A stretch of 64,000 bases of DNA, from the NCBI RefSeq assembly GCF_000482505.1, contig NZ_AXVL01000010.1, positions 1 through 64,000 of the forward strand. Reading direction: 5' to 3'. The stretch's first letter is position 1; each line of letters begins with the position of its first letter. Below the pieces are notes generated by a model. The model ran no database searches. It was given only the letters and a program-made list of their open reading frames with translations, and was not told where the DNA came from. Below are positions 44,804 to 54,587 of this stretch, piece by piece. Made by a program: the position numbers and the translations under genes. The stretch is from Leptotrichia trevisanii DSM 22070. Lineage in GTDB: Bacteria > Fusobacteriota > Fusobacteriia > Fusobacteriales > Leptotrichiaceae.

Positions 44804-45805
44804 ATGAAGAAAGTGACATTAATACCAGGGGATGGGATTGGATATGAAATATCTGAAAGTTTAGTGGAAATTTTTAAGGCTGCGAAAGTTCCTGTGGAAT
44901 TTGAAACTGAAAATGCGGGGACAGATATTTATGAAAAAACTGGAGAATTGATTCCTGATAGCCTTTATGAAAGTGTTGAAAGAAATAAAATCGCTATAAA
45001 GGGGCCGATTACTACGCCAATTGGGAAAGGATTTAGAAGTATAAATGTGTATCTTAGAAAAAAATACGATTTATATACAAATTTTAGGCCATCAAGAAAT
45101 TTGCCAGGAATTAAGACTCGGTATGAAAATATTGATTTGGCAATTTTTAGGGAAAATACGGAAGGGATTTATATTGGTGAGGAAAAGTATGAAAATGACG
45201 AAAAGACAAGTGCGATTGCTATAAAAAGAATTACGAAGAAAGGTAGTGAACGTATTGTCAGAAGTGCATTTGAATATGCAAAAAATAACGGGATTTCCAA
45301 AGTTACAGCTGTGCATAAGGCAAATATACTGAAATTTACTGATGGAATGTTTTTGGAAATTGCAAGGGAAGTTGCAAAAAACTATGAAGGAATTGAGCTG
45401 GAAGAGCTTATTGTTGACAATATGTGTATGCAGCTTGTTACAAATCCAGAAAGATTTAAAGTAATTGTTACGATGAATTTATACGGAGATATTTTATCGG
45501 ACTTAGTGGCTGGGCTTGTGGGAGGACTTGGAGTTGCTCCTGGAGCAAATATTGGAGATGATATTGCCATTTTTGAAGCGGTACACGGCTCTGCACCTGA
45601 TATTGCAGGACAAAATAAGGCAAACCCGCTTGCACTATTGCTTTCGTCACTAGAAATGCTAAAATATTTAAAGCTGAATGACTTTGCAAAAAATATAGAA
45701 AATGCTATTTTAAAGACACTGGAAGAAGGATGTAAAACAAAAGATTTAGGTGGAAATGCTACAACGACTGAATTTACAAAAAAAATTATTGAAAATTTAG
45801 GATAG
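44804..45805 (+). CDS. Isocitrate/isopropylmalate-family dehydrogenase (NAD type)
   Basis: 333 residues. IPGDGIGYEI at the start, the substrate arginines in NVYLRKKYDLYTNFRP, IFRENTEGIYIG, the metal-binding NLYGDILSDLVAG and the cofactor loop HGSAPDIAGQNKANP are complete. Context with aconitase and citrate synthase makes isocitrate dehydrogenase the likely role; homoisocitrate or isopropylmalate dehydrogenase share the fold. The next gene starts 9 bases later. Confidence 0.9.
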   Translation: MKKVTLIPGDGIGYEISESLVEIFKAAKVPVEFETENAGTDIYEKTGELIPDSLYESVERNKIAIKGPITTPIGKGFRSINVYLRKKYDLYTNFRPSRNLPGIKTRYENIDLAIFRENTEGIYIGEEKYENDEKTSAIAIKRITKKGSERIVRSAFEYAKNNGISKVTAVHKANILKFTDGMFLEIAREVAKNYEGIELEELIVDNMCMQLVTNPERFKVIVTMNLYGDILSDLVAGLVGGLGVAPGANIGDDIAIFEAVHGSAPDIAGQNKANPLALLLSSLEMLKYLKLNDFAKNIENAILKTLEEGCKTKDLGGNATTTEFTKKIIENLG

Positions 45806-45814
45806 GAGGGCATT

Positions 45815-47146
45815 ATGAAAAGTGATTTTATAAATGAACTCGGTGTTTTATTTAATCAGAATAATTCAATTTCAGATGATATTTACAATAGACTGGACGT
45901 AAAAAGAGGGCTTAGGAATAAAAATGGAACGGGAGTTTTAGTCGGGCTGACAAAAATTGGTTCAGTTCTGGGATATTCAGTGAATGAGGAAGGAAAAAAA
46001 ATTCCAGCGGAAGGTAAACTTTATTATCGGGGAATTTCAATTGATGAACTTGTTGAGCAATTTGAGGAGGAGAGGACATTTTGCTTTGAAAAAACGATGT
46101 TTTTGCTGCTTTTTGGAAAAGTTCCGTCTAACTTTGAATTAAAGATGTTTTTAAGTACATTGAAGGAATATAGGCACTTGCCTGATGAATTTATAGAGGA
46201 TTTTATCTTGCGAAAACCGAGTGCAGATATAATGAATCAGCTACAAAGAGCGGTTTTATGCCTTTATACATTGGACGAGAATCCAGATGATGTGAGTCTG
46301 TCAAATTTGATTGATCAGTCCTTGAATTTAATTGCAAAATTTCCGAGTTTGCTGGTTTACTGTTATCAGGCCTGTAATTATAAACATTTTAACAAGAGTT
46401 TGATAATTCATAATCCAGTCGAGGAATACAGCATTGCTGAAAATATTCTACATATGCTTAGAAATGACAGCCAATTCACAAAACTGGAATCTGAAATATT
46501 GGATTTAATTTTAGTTATACACGCAGAACATGGTGGAGGAAACAATTCAACATTCACTTCGCACGTAATTTCTTCCACAAGGACAGACACATATTCTTCA
46601 ATTTCCGCTTCAATTGGTTCATTGAAAGGGCCTATGCACGGTGGAGCAAATTCAATGGTTACTAAAATGATAGAAAACATAAAAAAAAATACAAATCCTT
46701 ATGACGAGATAAAACTTAAAGAATATTTAAGACAGATATTTGAAGGAAAAGTATTTGACAAAACAGGGCGAATTTATGGTATGGGGCACGCAGTTTATAC
46801 AATTTCGGATCCACGTGCCGAGATTTTGAAAAAAAAGGCTTACGAACTGGCAAAAGAAAAAAATGCATTTGAAGAATTTGAGCTTTTTTCAAATGTTGAA
46901 AAATTTGCTAAGGAAATTGGGAAAGAGATAAAAGGTGGAGATTTTGAAATTTGTGCAAATGTTGACTTGTATTCGGGGTTTGTATATAAACTTCTGAATA
47001 TTCCACAAAATATATTTACACCATTATTTGCATTGTCGAGAATAGCAAGCTGGAATGCACACAGGATGGAGCAGATTCTTGTTGATAAGAAATTAATCCG
47101 TCCAGCATACAAGGCAATTGATGAAGATGGAAATATATTTTTATAA
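45815..47146 (+). CDS. gltA: Citrate synthase
   Basis: 443 residues. Catalytic histidines are in IHAEHGGGNNSTFTS and KGPMHGGANSMV plus GMGHAVYTISDPRAE, where the aspartate/arginine set for the active site is visible. It condenses oxaloacetate and acetyl-CoA. AGGAGG precedes it at 45804-45809, overlapping the previous stop. Length matches the bacterial long form seen in anaerobes. Confidence 0.92.
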   Translation: MKSDFINELGVLFNQNNSISDDIYNRLDVKRGLRNKNGTGVLVGLTKIGSVLGYSVNEEGKKIPAEGKLYYRGISIDELVEQFEEERTFCFEKTMFLLLFGKVPSNFELKMFLSTLKEYRHLPDEFIEDFILRKPSADIMNQLQRAVLCLYTLDENPDDVSLSNLIDQSLNLIAKFPSLLVYCYQACNYKHFNKSLIIHNPVEEYSIAENILHMLRNDSQFTKLESEILDLILVIHAEHGGGNNSTFTSHVISSTRTDTYSSISASIGSLKGPMHGGANSMVTKMIENIKKNTNPYDEIKLKEYLRQIFEGKVFDKTGRIYGMGHAVYTISDPRAEILKKKAYELAKEKNAFEEFELFSNVEKFAKEIGKEIKGGDFEICANVDLYSGFVYKLLNIPQNIFTPLFALSRIASWNAHRMEQILVDKKLIRPAYKAIDEDGNIFL

Positions 47147-47151
47147 TTTTT

Positions 47152-47190
47152 TTAGGACAGGGAGAAAATTTTATTCTCCTTGTTTTTTAT
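47152..47190 (+). terminator. Terminator after citrate synthase
   Basis: ACAGGGAGAA (47157-47166) pairs with TTCTCCTTGT (47174-47183), then TTTTTT. Confidence 0.85.
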
Positions 47191-47261
47191 ATACTTTCGC
47201 CATTGTCATTTTGGAATTTTTGGGATATAATAAATTGATGTTTCTTGAAAGGAGATATGTC

Positions 47262-47966
47262 GTGAGCAAATATAAAGAAGTTTATAATGATATAAAGGAA
47301 AAAATAACAAATGGGACATTTAAGGCCAGGGAATTTTTGAAAAGTGAATCGGAACTGGCACGTAAGTATGCGTATTCTAAAGACACTATAAGAAAAGCAC
47401 TTTCTATGCTTGAACTGGATGGATATATTCAAAAGATAAAAGGTAAAAATTCAATGGTTCTTGAAAATGGGCGGTTTAAAAACAGCTTATCAAACTTAAG
47501 AACTTCAAAGGAGCTTAATAAAATTGAAAATATTGATATTAATACTAATCTGGTTGAATTGAATATTGTTAATGGAATTAGCGAGATTATGGATATTTTT
47601 GAAGTGTCTGAGGATGTTTCATTTTATAGGGTTTCACGTACACGTGTGCTGGATGGGGAGGCTCTTGAATATGAAATTACCTATTTTGACAAAAGAGTTG
47701 TACCATTTTTGGACAAAAATATTGTCGAAAGCTCAATTTATGATTATCTGGAAAAAAAACTACATTTAAAAATATCACATTCACGACGGGAAATAAAATT
47801 TAGATATGCCACTGAAAATGAAAAAAAATATATGGATTTAAAAAATTTTGATTCTGTTGTTGTAATAGAAAGTCATACATACTTATCCAATGGGACACTA
47901 TTTCAATATGGCGTAAATTCATACAGGCCTGACAAATTTGCATTTTCAACAGTAGCAAAAAGATAA
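47262..47966 (+). CDS. GntR-family regulator with UTRA domain (paralog 2)
   Basis: 234 residues from GTG 47262, behind GAAAGGAG; the longer upstream frame runs through the terminator and is not used. HTH at 1-70 (ARKYAYSKDTIRKALSMLELDGYIQKIKGK), UTRA after. It shares most positions with the regulator at 23590 (for example SRREIKFR and YLSNG.LFQY), so the two arose by duplication. It lies 44 bases before a two-component system gene; whether it controls the TCA genes upstream or something distant is unknown. Confidence 0.88.
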   Translation: MSKYKEVYNDIKEKITNGTFKAREFLKSESELARKYAYSKDTIRKALSMLELDGYIQKIKGKNSMVLENGRFKNSLSNLRTSKELNKIENIDINTNLVELNIVNGISEIMDIFEVSEDVSFYRVSRTRVLDGEALEYEITYFDKRVVPFLDKNIVESSIYDYLEKKLHLKISHSRREIKFRYATENEKKYMDLKNFDSVVVIESHTYLSNGTLFQYGVNSYRPDKFAFSTVAKR

Positions 47967-48010
47967 GACTAGGACTGTTAGAAAAACTTGTAAGGAGGTT
48001 CTTTTGAAAA

Positions 48011-48694
48011 ATGAGAATTTTAGTAATTGAAGATGAAAAAAATTTAAACGATATAATTACAAAAAAATTAAAGATGGAAAAATATGGGGTTGATAGCTGT
48101 TTTGATGGGACAGATGCCCTTGATTATATTTTTTCGGCTGAATATGATGTTATTGTTTCTGATATTATGCTGCCAGGAATAGACGGATTTGAGATTTTGA
48201 GAACAATACGTGAAAGAGGGATAAAAACACCTGTTTTACTGCTTACTGCGAGAGATGGGATAGAAGACAGGGTAAAAGGGCTTGATTATGGAGCGGATGA
48301 CTATCTTGTAAAACCATTTGCCTTTGACGAGCTTATGGCAAGAATAAGGGTGCTTTTACGTAGAAATCCAGCAACTAGCAATTCAAATGCAAGCAATGTC
48401 TTTACAATCGCAAATTTAACTGTTAATTGTAATTCACACGATGTTTTCCGTGATAAGATTCCGATAAAACTGTCAACAAGGGAATTTACAATTTTGGAAT
48501 ATATGATTAGAAATAAGGAACGGGTATTATCAAGAGAACAAATTGAACAGCATATCTGGAATTACGATTATGAGGGAGGAACAAATGTGATTGATGTTTA
48601 TATTCGGTATTTACGGCGAAAAATTGATAAAGATTTTGAACCAAAGCTGATTCATACAATTCGTGGGGTTGGATATGTGTTAAAAGCTGAATAG
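48011..48694 (+). CDS. OmpR-family response regulator
   Basis: 227 residues. Receiver domain with D51 (IVSDIMLPG) as phospho-acceptor and K in YLVKPFAFDE. Winged-helix output domain ends VYIRYLRRKIDKDFEPKLIHTIRGVGYVLKAE, complete. Most like ArlR/CutR regulators. AGGAGG at 47994-47999 precedes it. The kinase follows by 35 bases. Confidence 0.93.
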   Translation: MRILVIEDEKNLNDIITKKLKMEKYGVDSCFDGTDALDYIFSAEYDVIVSDIMLPGIDGFEILRTIRERGIKTPVLLLTARDGIEDRVKGLDYGADDYLVKPFAFDELMARIRVLLRRNPATSNSNASNVFTIANLTVNCNSHDVFRDKIPIKLSTREFTILEYMIRNKERVLSREQIEQHIWNYDYEGGTNVIDVYIRYLRRKIDKDFEPKLIHTIRGVGYVLKAE

Positions 48695-48729
48695 GCTTTG
48701 AATTTAAATAAAATAAGGAATAAAAAATA

Positions 48730-50097
48730 ATGAAAAGATTTTTTAATAACAGTTCGATAAAGCTGAAAATTGGTTTATGGTATATGGGAATAATGATACT
48801 GCTTGTATTTTCATCACTGGCTATAGTTTTTTATATAAGTGAAAACATTATCCATTCAAGTGTTCGTACTTACTTAAAAGATGTTGTCAATCATAGACTT
48901 GATTATTTAACGATAAAAAATGGGGAAATTATTATTGACAGCAATTTTGATACAATGATTCAGAATGTGGAAATTGCCATTTATGACAAGGATTTTAAGT
49001 TTCTTTATGGAAATTCGCCAAATGGCTTTGAGATGGATAATAGTAAATCTAAAGACGATAAAATTATGATAATTAGAAGCAGTAATCAGAAATGGTATGT
49101 CTATAACAAAACGATTAAACTGGATAATTATGGAAAAGTATGGATTAGAGGGGTAATGCCTAATATTGGACAGTCAAGTGCGATTGAGACAGTCATTCAG
49201 ATTTCTATTATAATTTTACCATTTTTCCTTATACTTTCAGCAATTGGTGGTTATGTCATTACAAGAAATGCCTTTAGGCCAATTGAACAAATTAGAAGAA
49301 TAGCGGAAAAAATTAACGAAGGAAATGACTTATCACAACGGATTAATTTAAAAAAAGGTGATGATGAGCTTCATACACTTGCAAACACCTTTGATGTAAT
49401 GTTTGACAGGCTTCAGACGTCCTTTGAAAATGAAGTACAGTTTACTTCTGATGTTTCGCATGAGCTTAGAACTCCAATTACAGTTATCCTAACACAGGCA
49501 GAATATGGAAAAGGCTATATAAATTCAGTTGAAGAAGCCAAGAAGTCCTTTGGAATTATAGAAAAGGAAGGGCAGAAAATGTCAAAACTGGTGTCGCAGC
49601 TATTAACTTTGGCAAGGATGGAACGTGGAAAGCAGAAGTTAAATTTGGAACATATTGATTTAAGTGAATTGATTGAAATGACGGTAGAAACACAAATTTC
49701 AAGTGCAAAAGCGAAAAATATAAAATTTATTACAAAAATCGCTCCTGCAATTTATGCAAATATTGACGAAATGATGATGATGCGTGTCTTTACAAATTTA
49801 ATTTCAAATGCAATCTGCTATGGAAAGCAGAACGGGACAGTAACGATAGAACTGTTTTCTGAAAATGATAAAATTATCAGCAAAATTTCTGATGATGGAA
49901 TAGGAATTGAAAAAGATAAGCTGGATAAAATCTGGTTACGGTTTTACCAGGTGGATTCTTCCAAAAGCGGTGATAATTCCGGACTTGGACTTTCGATGGT
50001 GAAAAAAATTATAGAGTTACATAATGGAGAAATTTTTGTAGAAAGTGAATTTGGAAAAGGTACAACTTTTACAATAATTTTAGAAAAAATTTTATAA
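48730..50097 (+). CDS. Sensor histidine kinase
   Basis: 455 residues. Transmembrane helices near 15-38 and 155-178 enclose a ~110-residue extracytoplasmic sensor. A HAMP domain follows (FRPIEQIRRIAEKINEGND), then the dimerisation helix with H244 in DVSHELRTPITV and a HATPase domain with NLISNAICYG, DDGIGIEKDKL and GLGLSMVKKI. Partner of the response regulator. PepSY proteins after it may be targets or ligands. Confidence 0.93.
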   Translation: MKRFFNNSSIKLKIGLWYMGIMILLVFSSLAIVFYISENIIHSSVRTYLKDVVNHRLDYLTIKNGEIIIDSNFDTMIQNVEIAIYDKDFKFLYGNSPNGFEMDNSKSKDDKIMIIRSSNQKWYVYNKTIKLDNYGKVWIRGVMPNIGQSSAIETVIQISIIILPFFLILSAIGGYVITRNAFRPIEQIRRIAEKINEGNDLSQRINLKKGDDELHTLANTFDVMFDRLQTSFENEVQFTSDVSHELRTPITVILTQAEYGKGYINSVEEAKKSFGIIEKEGQKMSKLVSQLLTLARMERGKQKLNLEHIDLSELIEMTVETQISSAKAKNIKFITKIAPAIYANIDEMMMMRVFTNLISNAICYGKQNGTVTIELFSENDKIISKISDDGIGIEKDKLDKIWLRFYQVDSSKSGDNSGLGLSMVKKIIELHNGEIFVESEFGKGTTFTIILEKIL

Positions 50098-50477
50098 AAG
50101 TAACTGAATAAAAACAACACTATAATTAATTACTTAAATTTACTGGAAAATTATACTATAACTAGACTTTTAATATAAAATAATATACAAAAACTCAAAA
50201 ATTTTCAAAAAATGAAAAAAATTTAGAAGTTCTCATTTTTCTTTAATGTTTATATGGTATTATAAATTTGTCAGAAAGAGTGGTACATTAGCTCAATATT
50301 AGTACCAAATTATTACTCGAGTAAAAATGGGCATTTTATAAAAATTGCTTATGTGAAAAATGAAAAAATTAGATTTAGAGGAAAGGAGAAAATTTATTAA
50401 GTAATTGTATATTTTGAAGAAAAAAGTCAAATTATAGATAATAATAGACATAATTACAAGGAAAGGGATGATAAGCT
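50098..50477. other. Non-coding stretch before the PepSY genes
   Basis: About 380 AT-rich bases. It contains a hairpin TGGTAC/GTACCA (50281-50307) and the perfect 12-base palindrome TTACTCGAGTAA (50313-50324). No gene or RNA family recognised. The palindrome could be an operator for the upstream response regulator. Confidence 0.4.
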
Positions 50478-50756
50478 ATGAAGAGGAAATTTCTTAAGAT
50501 GACATTATTCGGAATGTTAATCATCAGTTCATTAATTTTTTCAGGTAATAAGGAAAGAAAAAAAATAACTTCAATTAAAGCAAAGCAAATAGCCTTAGCT
50601 AAAGTCCCTGGAGCAACATTTGCAAATGTTCTGGAGTTTGATTCAGAAAATACTAATCTTTATAAAGGACAAATTAGTTATAGAGGTGTTGCTTATAACT
50701 TTGAAATTGATGTTTATACTGGGAAAATAATTAATTGGAGTGAAGAAAATAAATAA
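50478..50756 (+). CDS. Secreted PepSY-domain protein 1
   Basis: 92 residues with a signal peptide (1-22, ending LIFSGN). The mature part is a single PepSY unit: KAKQIALAKVPGATFANVLEFD, YRGVAYNFEIDVYTGKIINW. PepSY domains are small extracytoplasmic inhibitor or sensor modules, often of proteases or kinases. Followed 30 bases later by a second one. Confidence 0.85.
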   Translation: MKRKFLKMTLFGMLIISSLIFSGNKERKKITSIKAKQIALAKVPGATFANVLEFDSENTNLYKGQISYRGVAYNFEIDVYTGKIINWSEENK

Positions 50757-50786
50757 AAATTAAAAAATGAGTTATGGAGAAAAATT

Positions 50787-51137
50787 ATGATAAATAAAAT
50801 TAAAAAAAGAGGATTTAATAATACAATTACTTTAATAATATTTCTTCTTTCCATCAATTTGATGGCAAAAGAAATTAGTGGAACTGCTAGAGATACAAGG
50901 TTAGCACCAATGGTAAGCATAAAAACTTCTGACGCACAAATAACACCAAATAAAGCAAAGGAAATTGCACTGTCACACGCTGGTGTCGCAGAATCGACTG
51001 CCAATTTTAAACAGATAAAGCTGGATAATAAAAATGGGAAAGCTGTTTATGTGATAGAATTTATTGCAAATAAACTTAGATATGAATTTGATATTGACGC
51101 AAGTAGCGGTTCAATCATAAAATTTGAAAAAAGATAA
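50787..51137 (+). CDS. Secreted PepSY-domain protein 2
   Basis: 116 residues with signal peptide (hydrophobic 12-28, ending LMAKEI). PepSY unit: NKAKEIALSHAGVAESTANFKQIKLD, YVIEFIANKLRYEFDIDASSGSIIKF. Paralog of the previous gene and probably co-transcribed. Close proximity to a sensor kinase suggests a periplasmic sensing role, which is inference. Confidence 0.85.
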   Translation: MINKIKKRGFNNTITLIIFLLSINLMAKEISGTARDTRLAPMVSIKTSDAQITPNKAKEIALSHAGVAESTANFKQIKLDNKNGKAVYVIEFIANKLRYEFDIDASSGSIIKFEKR

Positions 51138-51150
51138 AAATGAAAAATAA

Positions 51151-51190
51151 AGACTATATAAGAAACTGATAATTTATATAGTCTTTTTTT
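51151..51190. terminator. Terminator after the PepSY genes
   Basis: AGACTATATAA (51151-51161) pairs with TTATATAGTCT (51174-51184), 11 bp, then T7. Confidence 0.85.
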
Positions 51191-51212
51191 GTAAATTCCA
51201 TTTGATTAAAAA

Positions 51213-52157
51213 TTACATCATTCCAAGATAAGCGGCACCTAAAATTCCTGCGTCATTTCCAAGAGTTGCTGTAACAATTTTTAGATTTTCCAAAGTAGAT
51301 GGGAATGCTACGTCTTTTAATTTTTCTTTTACACGATCGAATAGAATATCCCCGGCAAGAGCAACTCCACCACCAACTACAACGATTTCAGGATCCAATA
51401 TGCTAAGCAAGTTTCCAATCCCGAATGCTAATTTTTCTGCTTCATAATCTACAATATCAAGCGAAAATTCATCACCTTTTTTAGCGGCATCAAACACATC
51501 CTTTGCTTCTAAATCTCTACCTTTTGTCATTTCATAAAGTAAATTTTGCTTATTTACTGCAAGACGGCTGTTTGCTTCACGGATTATCCCTGTAGCAGAG
51601 GCATAGGCTTCCCAGCATCCTTTTTGCCCGCATCCACATAATTTACCATTTGGTTCAATTTTAATGTGTCCAACTTCTCCGCCTGCACCATGTTCTCCAC
51701 TGACAAGTTTTCCATCAACGATGATTCCTCCACCGATTCCAGTTCCAACAGCAAGTCCTAGCACATTTTTATATCCCTGTGCAGCACCTTTCCACATTTC
51801 TCCAAGTGTAATTACATTTACATCATTGTCAACCTTTACTGGTTTTCCTAAATTTTTCTCAAATTCCAATGCCAAATCCACTCCATTTTTCCAGGGAAAA
51901 TTCGCCCAGAACTTAACAACTCTGGAATTTAACACAGGCCCTGGTACTCCAACACCGACTGATACAACATTATCAAAATTAACATTACTTCCTTCAATTT
52001 GAGTAATTAAAATTTTTGATAATCTTTGGATTGTTTCAGAAAAACCTTCCATTGAATCAGTTTTCACAATAGTTGTAAAAATAATATTCCCTTTTTCATC
52101 CACAAGTCCAATCTTTGTATTAGTTCCTCCCAAGTCAATTCCTACATAATATTTCAT
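51213..52157 (-). CDS. ROK-family glucokinase
   Basis: 314 residues. ATP site DLGGTNTKIG at the start, catalytic Asp in VDNDVNVITLGE, the GTGIGGGIIVDG loop and the ROK zinc motif CGCGQKGCWEAYAS (cysteines and HIxxE nearby as GHIKIEPNG). It phosphorylates glucose or a similar sugar. Monocistronic. Confidence 0.92.
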   Translation of the reverse strand: MKYYVGIDLGGTNTKIGLVDEKGNIIFTTIVKTDSMEGFSETIQRLSKILITQIEGSNVNFDNVVSVGVGVPGPVLNSRVVKFWANFPWKNGVDLALEFEKNLGKPVKVDNDVNVITLGEMWKGAAQGYKNVLGLAVGTGIGGGIIVDGKLVSGEHGAGGEVGHIKIEPNGKLCGCGQKGCWEAYASATGIIREANSRLAVNKQNLLYEMTKGRDLEAKDVFDAAKKGDEFSLDIVDYEAEKLAFGIGNLLSILDPEIVVVGGGVALAGDILFDRVKEKLKDVAFPSTLENLKIVTATLGNDAGILGAAYLGMM

Positions 52158-52270
52158 ATTTCCTCCTAATTATAATTTTTATTTTATTTTCATAACACAT
52201 AGTAAAACATCTTTAAAATTAATTTTTATATCAATATTAGTTTACCTTATTTCTTGTATTTTTTCAATAT

Positions 52271-52299
52271 TTTACAAAATTTTTTTTTAATGATATAAT
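52271..52299 (+). promoter_or_regulatory. Promoter of trpS
   Basis: TTTACA (52271-52276) and TATAAT (52294-52299), 17-base spacer. The 130-base leader lacks the T-box consensus sequence, so no T-box is called. Confidence 0.65.
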
Positions 52300-52432
52300 G
52301 TAAATATGTTTTTTAAAGAGAAAATCTAATTTTTAAATTGAATACTTGTGAATAGGTAGTGGTATTTTAAAAAATTATAGAATAAAAATTAAGTTATTAG
52401 ACAAATTTAATAAGAAAATTATGGAGGTTTTT

Positions 52433-53407
52433 ATGAGAAGTTTATCGGGAATACAGCCCAGCGGAATTTTACATATTGGAAATTATTTTGGGGCTATTAA
52501 GCAGTTTGTGGAATTGCAGGATGAATATGAAGGTTTTTATTTTTTAGCAAATTATCATGCTTTGACGTCTTCACCGAAAGGGGAGGATTTGAAGGCTAAT
52601 ACGATTAATGTGATTTTGGATTATTTAGCTTTGGGATTGGATCCTGAGAAGTCAACGTTGTTTTTGCAGTCGGATGTACCTGAACATGCCGAATTATCTT
52701 GGATTTTATCAAATATTTCCCCAATGGGGCTACTGGAAAGGGCTCATTCATACAAGGACAAAGTTGCGAAGGGAATTAAGCCAAATGTGGGGTTGTTCAC
52801 TTATCCAATACTTATGGCGGCTGATATTTTGATGTACTCGCCAGATATTGTGCCTGTTGGGAAGGATCAGAAGCAACATGTGGAAATGACTCGTGATATT
52901 GCAACTAAATTTAATGAAACTTACGGCAAGGAAGTGTTTAAATTACCAAAAGAAAAAATTGTTGAAAATGTAGCAACTGTGCCGGGAACAGATGGAGATA
53001 AAATGAGCAAATCTTACGGAAATGTAATAAATATGTTTGGCTCAAAGAAAGCATTGAAAAAACAGATAATGAGCATTGTAACAGATTCAACACCTTTAGA
53101 GGAGCCAAAAAATCCTGACAACAACATCACAAAATTATATGCTCTTTTTGCAACAGAAGCAGAAGTAGAAGCATTGAAGAAAAAATTTAGAGCTGGAAAC
53201 TTTGGTTATGGACATGCCAAAAATGAATTGTTTGACAAATTCATGGATTATTTTTCTCCATTCCAGAAAAAACGTGAAGAATTGGAAAACAATATGGATT
53301 ATGTATATGGAATTTTGCGTAAAGGTGCAAATAAAGCTAGAAGCATTGCAACTGAGAAGATGGATGAAGTTAGGGATGTAGTGGGGCTTTTGAAGAAAAA
53401 TTATTAA
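52433..53407 (+). CDS. trpS: Tryptophanyl-tRNA synthetase
   Basis: 324 residues from ATG 52433, with GGAGG ten bases upstream (an ATG at 52421 overlaps it). Class I signatures: PSGILHIGNYFG (HIGH-like) and KMSKS in GDKMSKSYGN. It charges tRNA-Trp. Followed by a terminator. Confidence 0.97.
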   Translation: MRSLSGIQPSGILHIGNYFGAIKQFVELQDEYEGFYFLANYHALTSSPKGEDLKANTINVILDYLALGLDPEKSTLFLQSDVPEHAELSWILSNISPMGLLERAHSYKDKVAKGIKPNVGLFTYPILMAADILMYSPDIVPVGKDQKQHVEMTRDIATKFNETYGKEVFKLPKEKIVENVATVPGTDGDKMSKSYGNVINMFGSKKALKKQIMSIVTDSTPLEEPKNPDNNITKLYALFATEAEVEALKKKFRAGNFGYGHAKNELFDKFMDYFSPFQKKREELENNMDYVYGILRKGANKARSIATEKMDEVRDVVGLLKKNY

Positions 53408-53451
53408 AAGATTAGTGATTTTATTTGAATAATTTTATTTTAATTGTAAAG

Positions 53452-53477
53452 AAAAGGCACATTTAAGTGTCTTTTTT
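53452..53477 (+). terminator. Terminator after trpS
   Basis: AAAAGGCAC (53452-53460) pairs with GTGTCTTTT (53467-53475), then T. Confidence 0.8.
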
Positions 53478-53527
53478 GGCTTTAAAAATTTTACTATGAT
53501 ATTTATAAAAATAAGAGGTAGGATCAA

Positions 53528-54424
53528 ATGAAGAGAATAACAAATTTAGAGGATAAAACAAAAAAAGATATTTTTCTAATTTTATTTATAATTTATATAT
53601 TTCACCTGCTATTTATGATTCCTTTACACAACGATACAGTATTTACCGAGAATAAAATATTTAAATATGTGTATATGTTTAGAATACATAGATGGATACT
53701 TAGTTTTCCAATAATTTATTATTTTGTAAAAACTTATAAAAAATATGAATATTTTAAAACGAATGAAAAATTAAAGGCGAAAGACTTTAGTATTTATTTT
53801 GCATTAGCCTTTTGGGTAGGTAATTTTTTTAGTTTTTTAATTGTATTAATGAGCAGTCATAAGGGACGAACACCTGTGGTAGCGATATACGAACCTTTGT
53901 ATATAGATATGATAATGACAGTTTGTGTGGCACCAATATTAGAAGAAATAGTATTTCGGGGAGTTATAATGAATAATTTAAAAAAATATGGAATAAAAAC
54001 AGCAATAGTTATTAATTCAGTCTTTTTTGCATTATCTCATTATAATATAGATATGATTATCCCGGCATTCTTTACAGGAATTATTTTTTCCTATGTTGCA
54101 TATAAGTATTCAATAAAATATTCTATTTTAATACATTTTTTTATAAATGCAATAACGAAAACATCTCAGGTTTTAATTCTTTTAAGAATTGAGATACTTC
54201 TAATTCTAGTTGGTTTGTTTTCTGCCTTTTTGATTATCTTTTTATTAGTATTTGTTATAATTGGATTGTTGGAAGGGAAGTACAAAGAGGTACTTTCGAT
54301 TTTTGAATTAAATGTTGAAGATAGGGAAAATGTGATTGTGTTTTTAAAAAATAATGTTTTATATTTGCTGGTAATATTTGCAATCGTAGTTTCTAATTTA
54401 GTGTTTAATTATAGGATAGTTTGA
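53528..54424 (+). CDS. CPBP-family intramembrane protease (CAAX-like)
   Basis: 298 residues with about eight hydrophobic helices. The ABI/CPBP signature EEIVFRG, the later FALSHYN with a histidine and a third motif region are present. Members cleave membrane or prenylated proteins or act in bacteriocin self-immunity. No bacteriocin gene adjoins this one, so role unknown. The second CPBP gene follows on the opposite strand. Confidence 0.85.
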   Translation: MKRITNLEDKTKKDIFLILFIIYIFHLLFMIPLHNDTVFTENKIFKYVYMFRIHRWILSFPIIYYFVKTYKKYEYFKTNEKLKAKDFSIYFALAFWVGNFFSFLIVLMSSHKGRTPVVAIYEPLYIDMIMTVCVAPILEEIVFRGVIMNNLKKYGIKTAIVINSVFFALSHYNIDMIIPAFFTGIIFSYVAYKYSIKYSILIHFFINAITKTSQVLILLRIEILLILVGLFSAFLIIFLLVFVIIGLLEGKYKEVLSIFELNVEDRENVIVFLKNNVLYLLVIFAIVVSNLVFNYRIV

Positions 54425-54431
54425 CGAAATG

Positions 54432-54463
54432 GGGAGTTTCTTTTCAGGGAAACTCCTTTTAAA
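54432..54463 (+). terminator. Terminator after the first CPBP gene
   Basis: GGAGTTTC (54433-54440) pairs with GAAACTCC (54449-54456), then TTTT. Confidence 0.8.
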
Positions 54464-54587
54464 TTCAAATTATATTTTATTTATAAAGTTTTTATTTACT
54501 TATTCGATACTTATAAGACTGGTATTTTGGTATATTATTACTGATTCTCTGTGAGAATCTAAAAATCCTAATAATAGTATAACAAAA

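Noticed and set aside
50278-50310. tRNA-like D-arm sequence (ATTAGCTCAATATTAGTACC)
   Set aside because: No anticodon arm, T-loop or CCA-adjacent acceptor stem could be found around it; it is better read as a small hairpin.
52300-52432. Possible T-box leader of trpS
   Set aside because: The conserved T-box sequence (TGGnACCGCG-like) and a terminator are absent; only GGTAGTGGTA is present.
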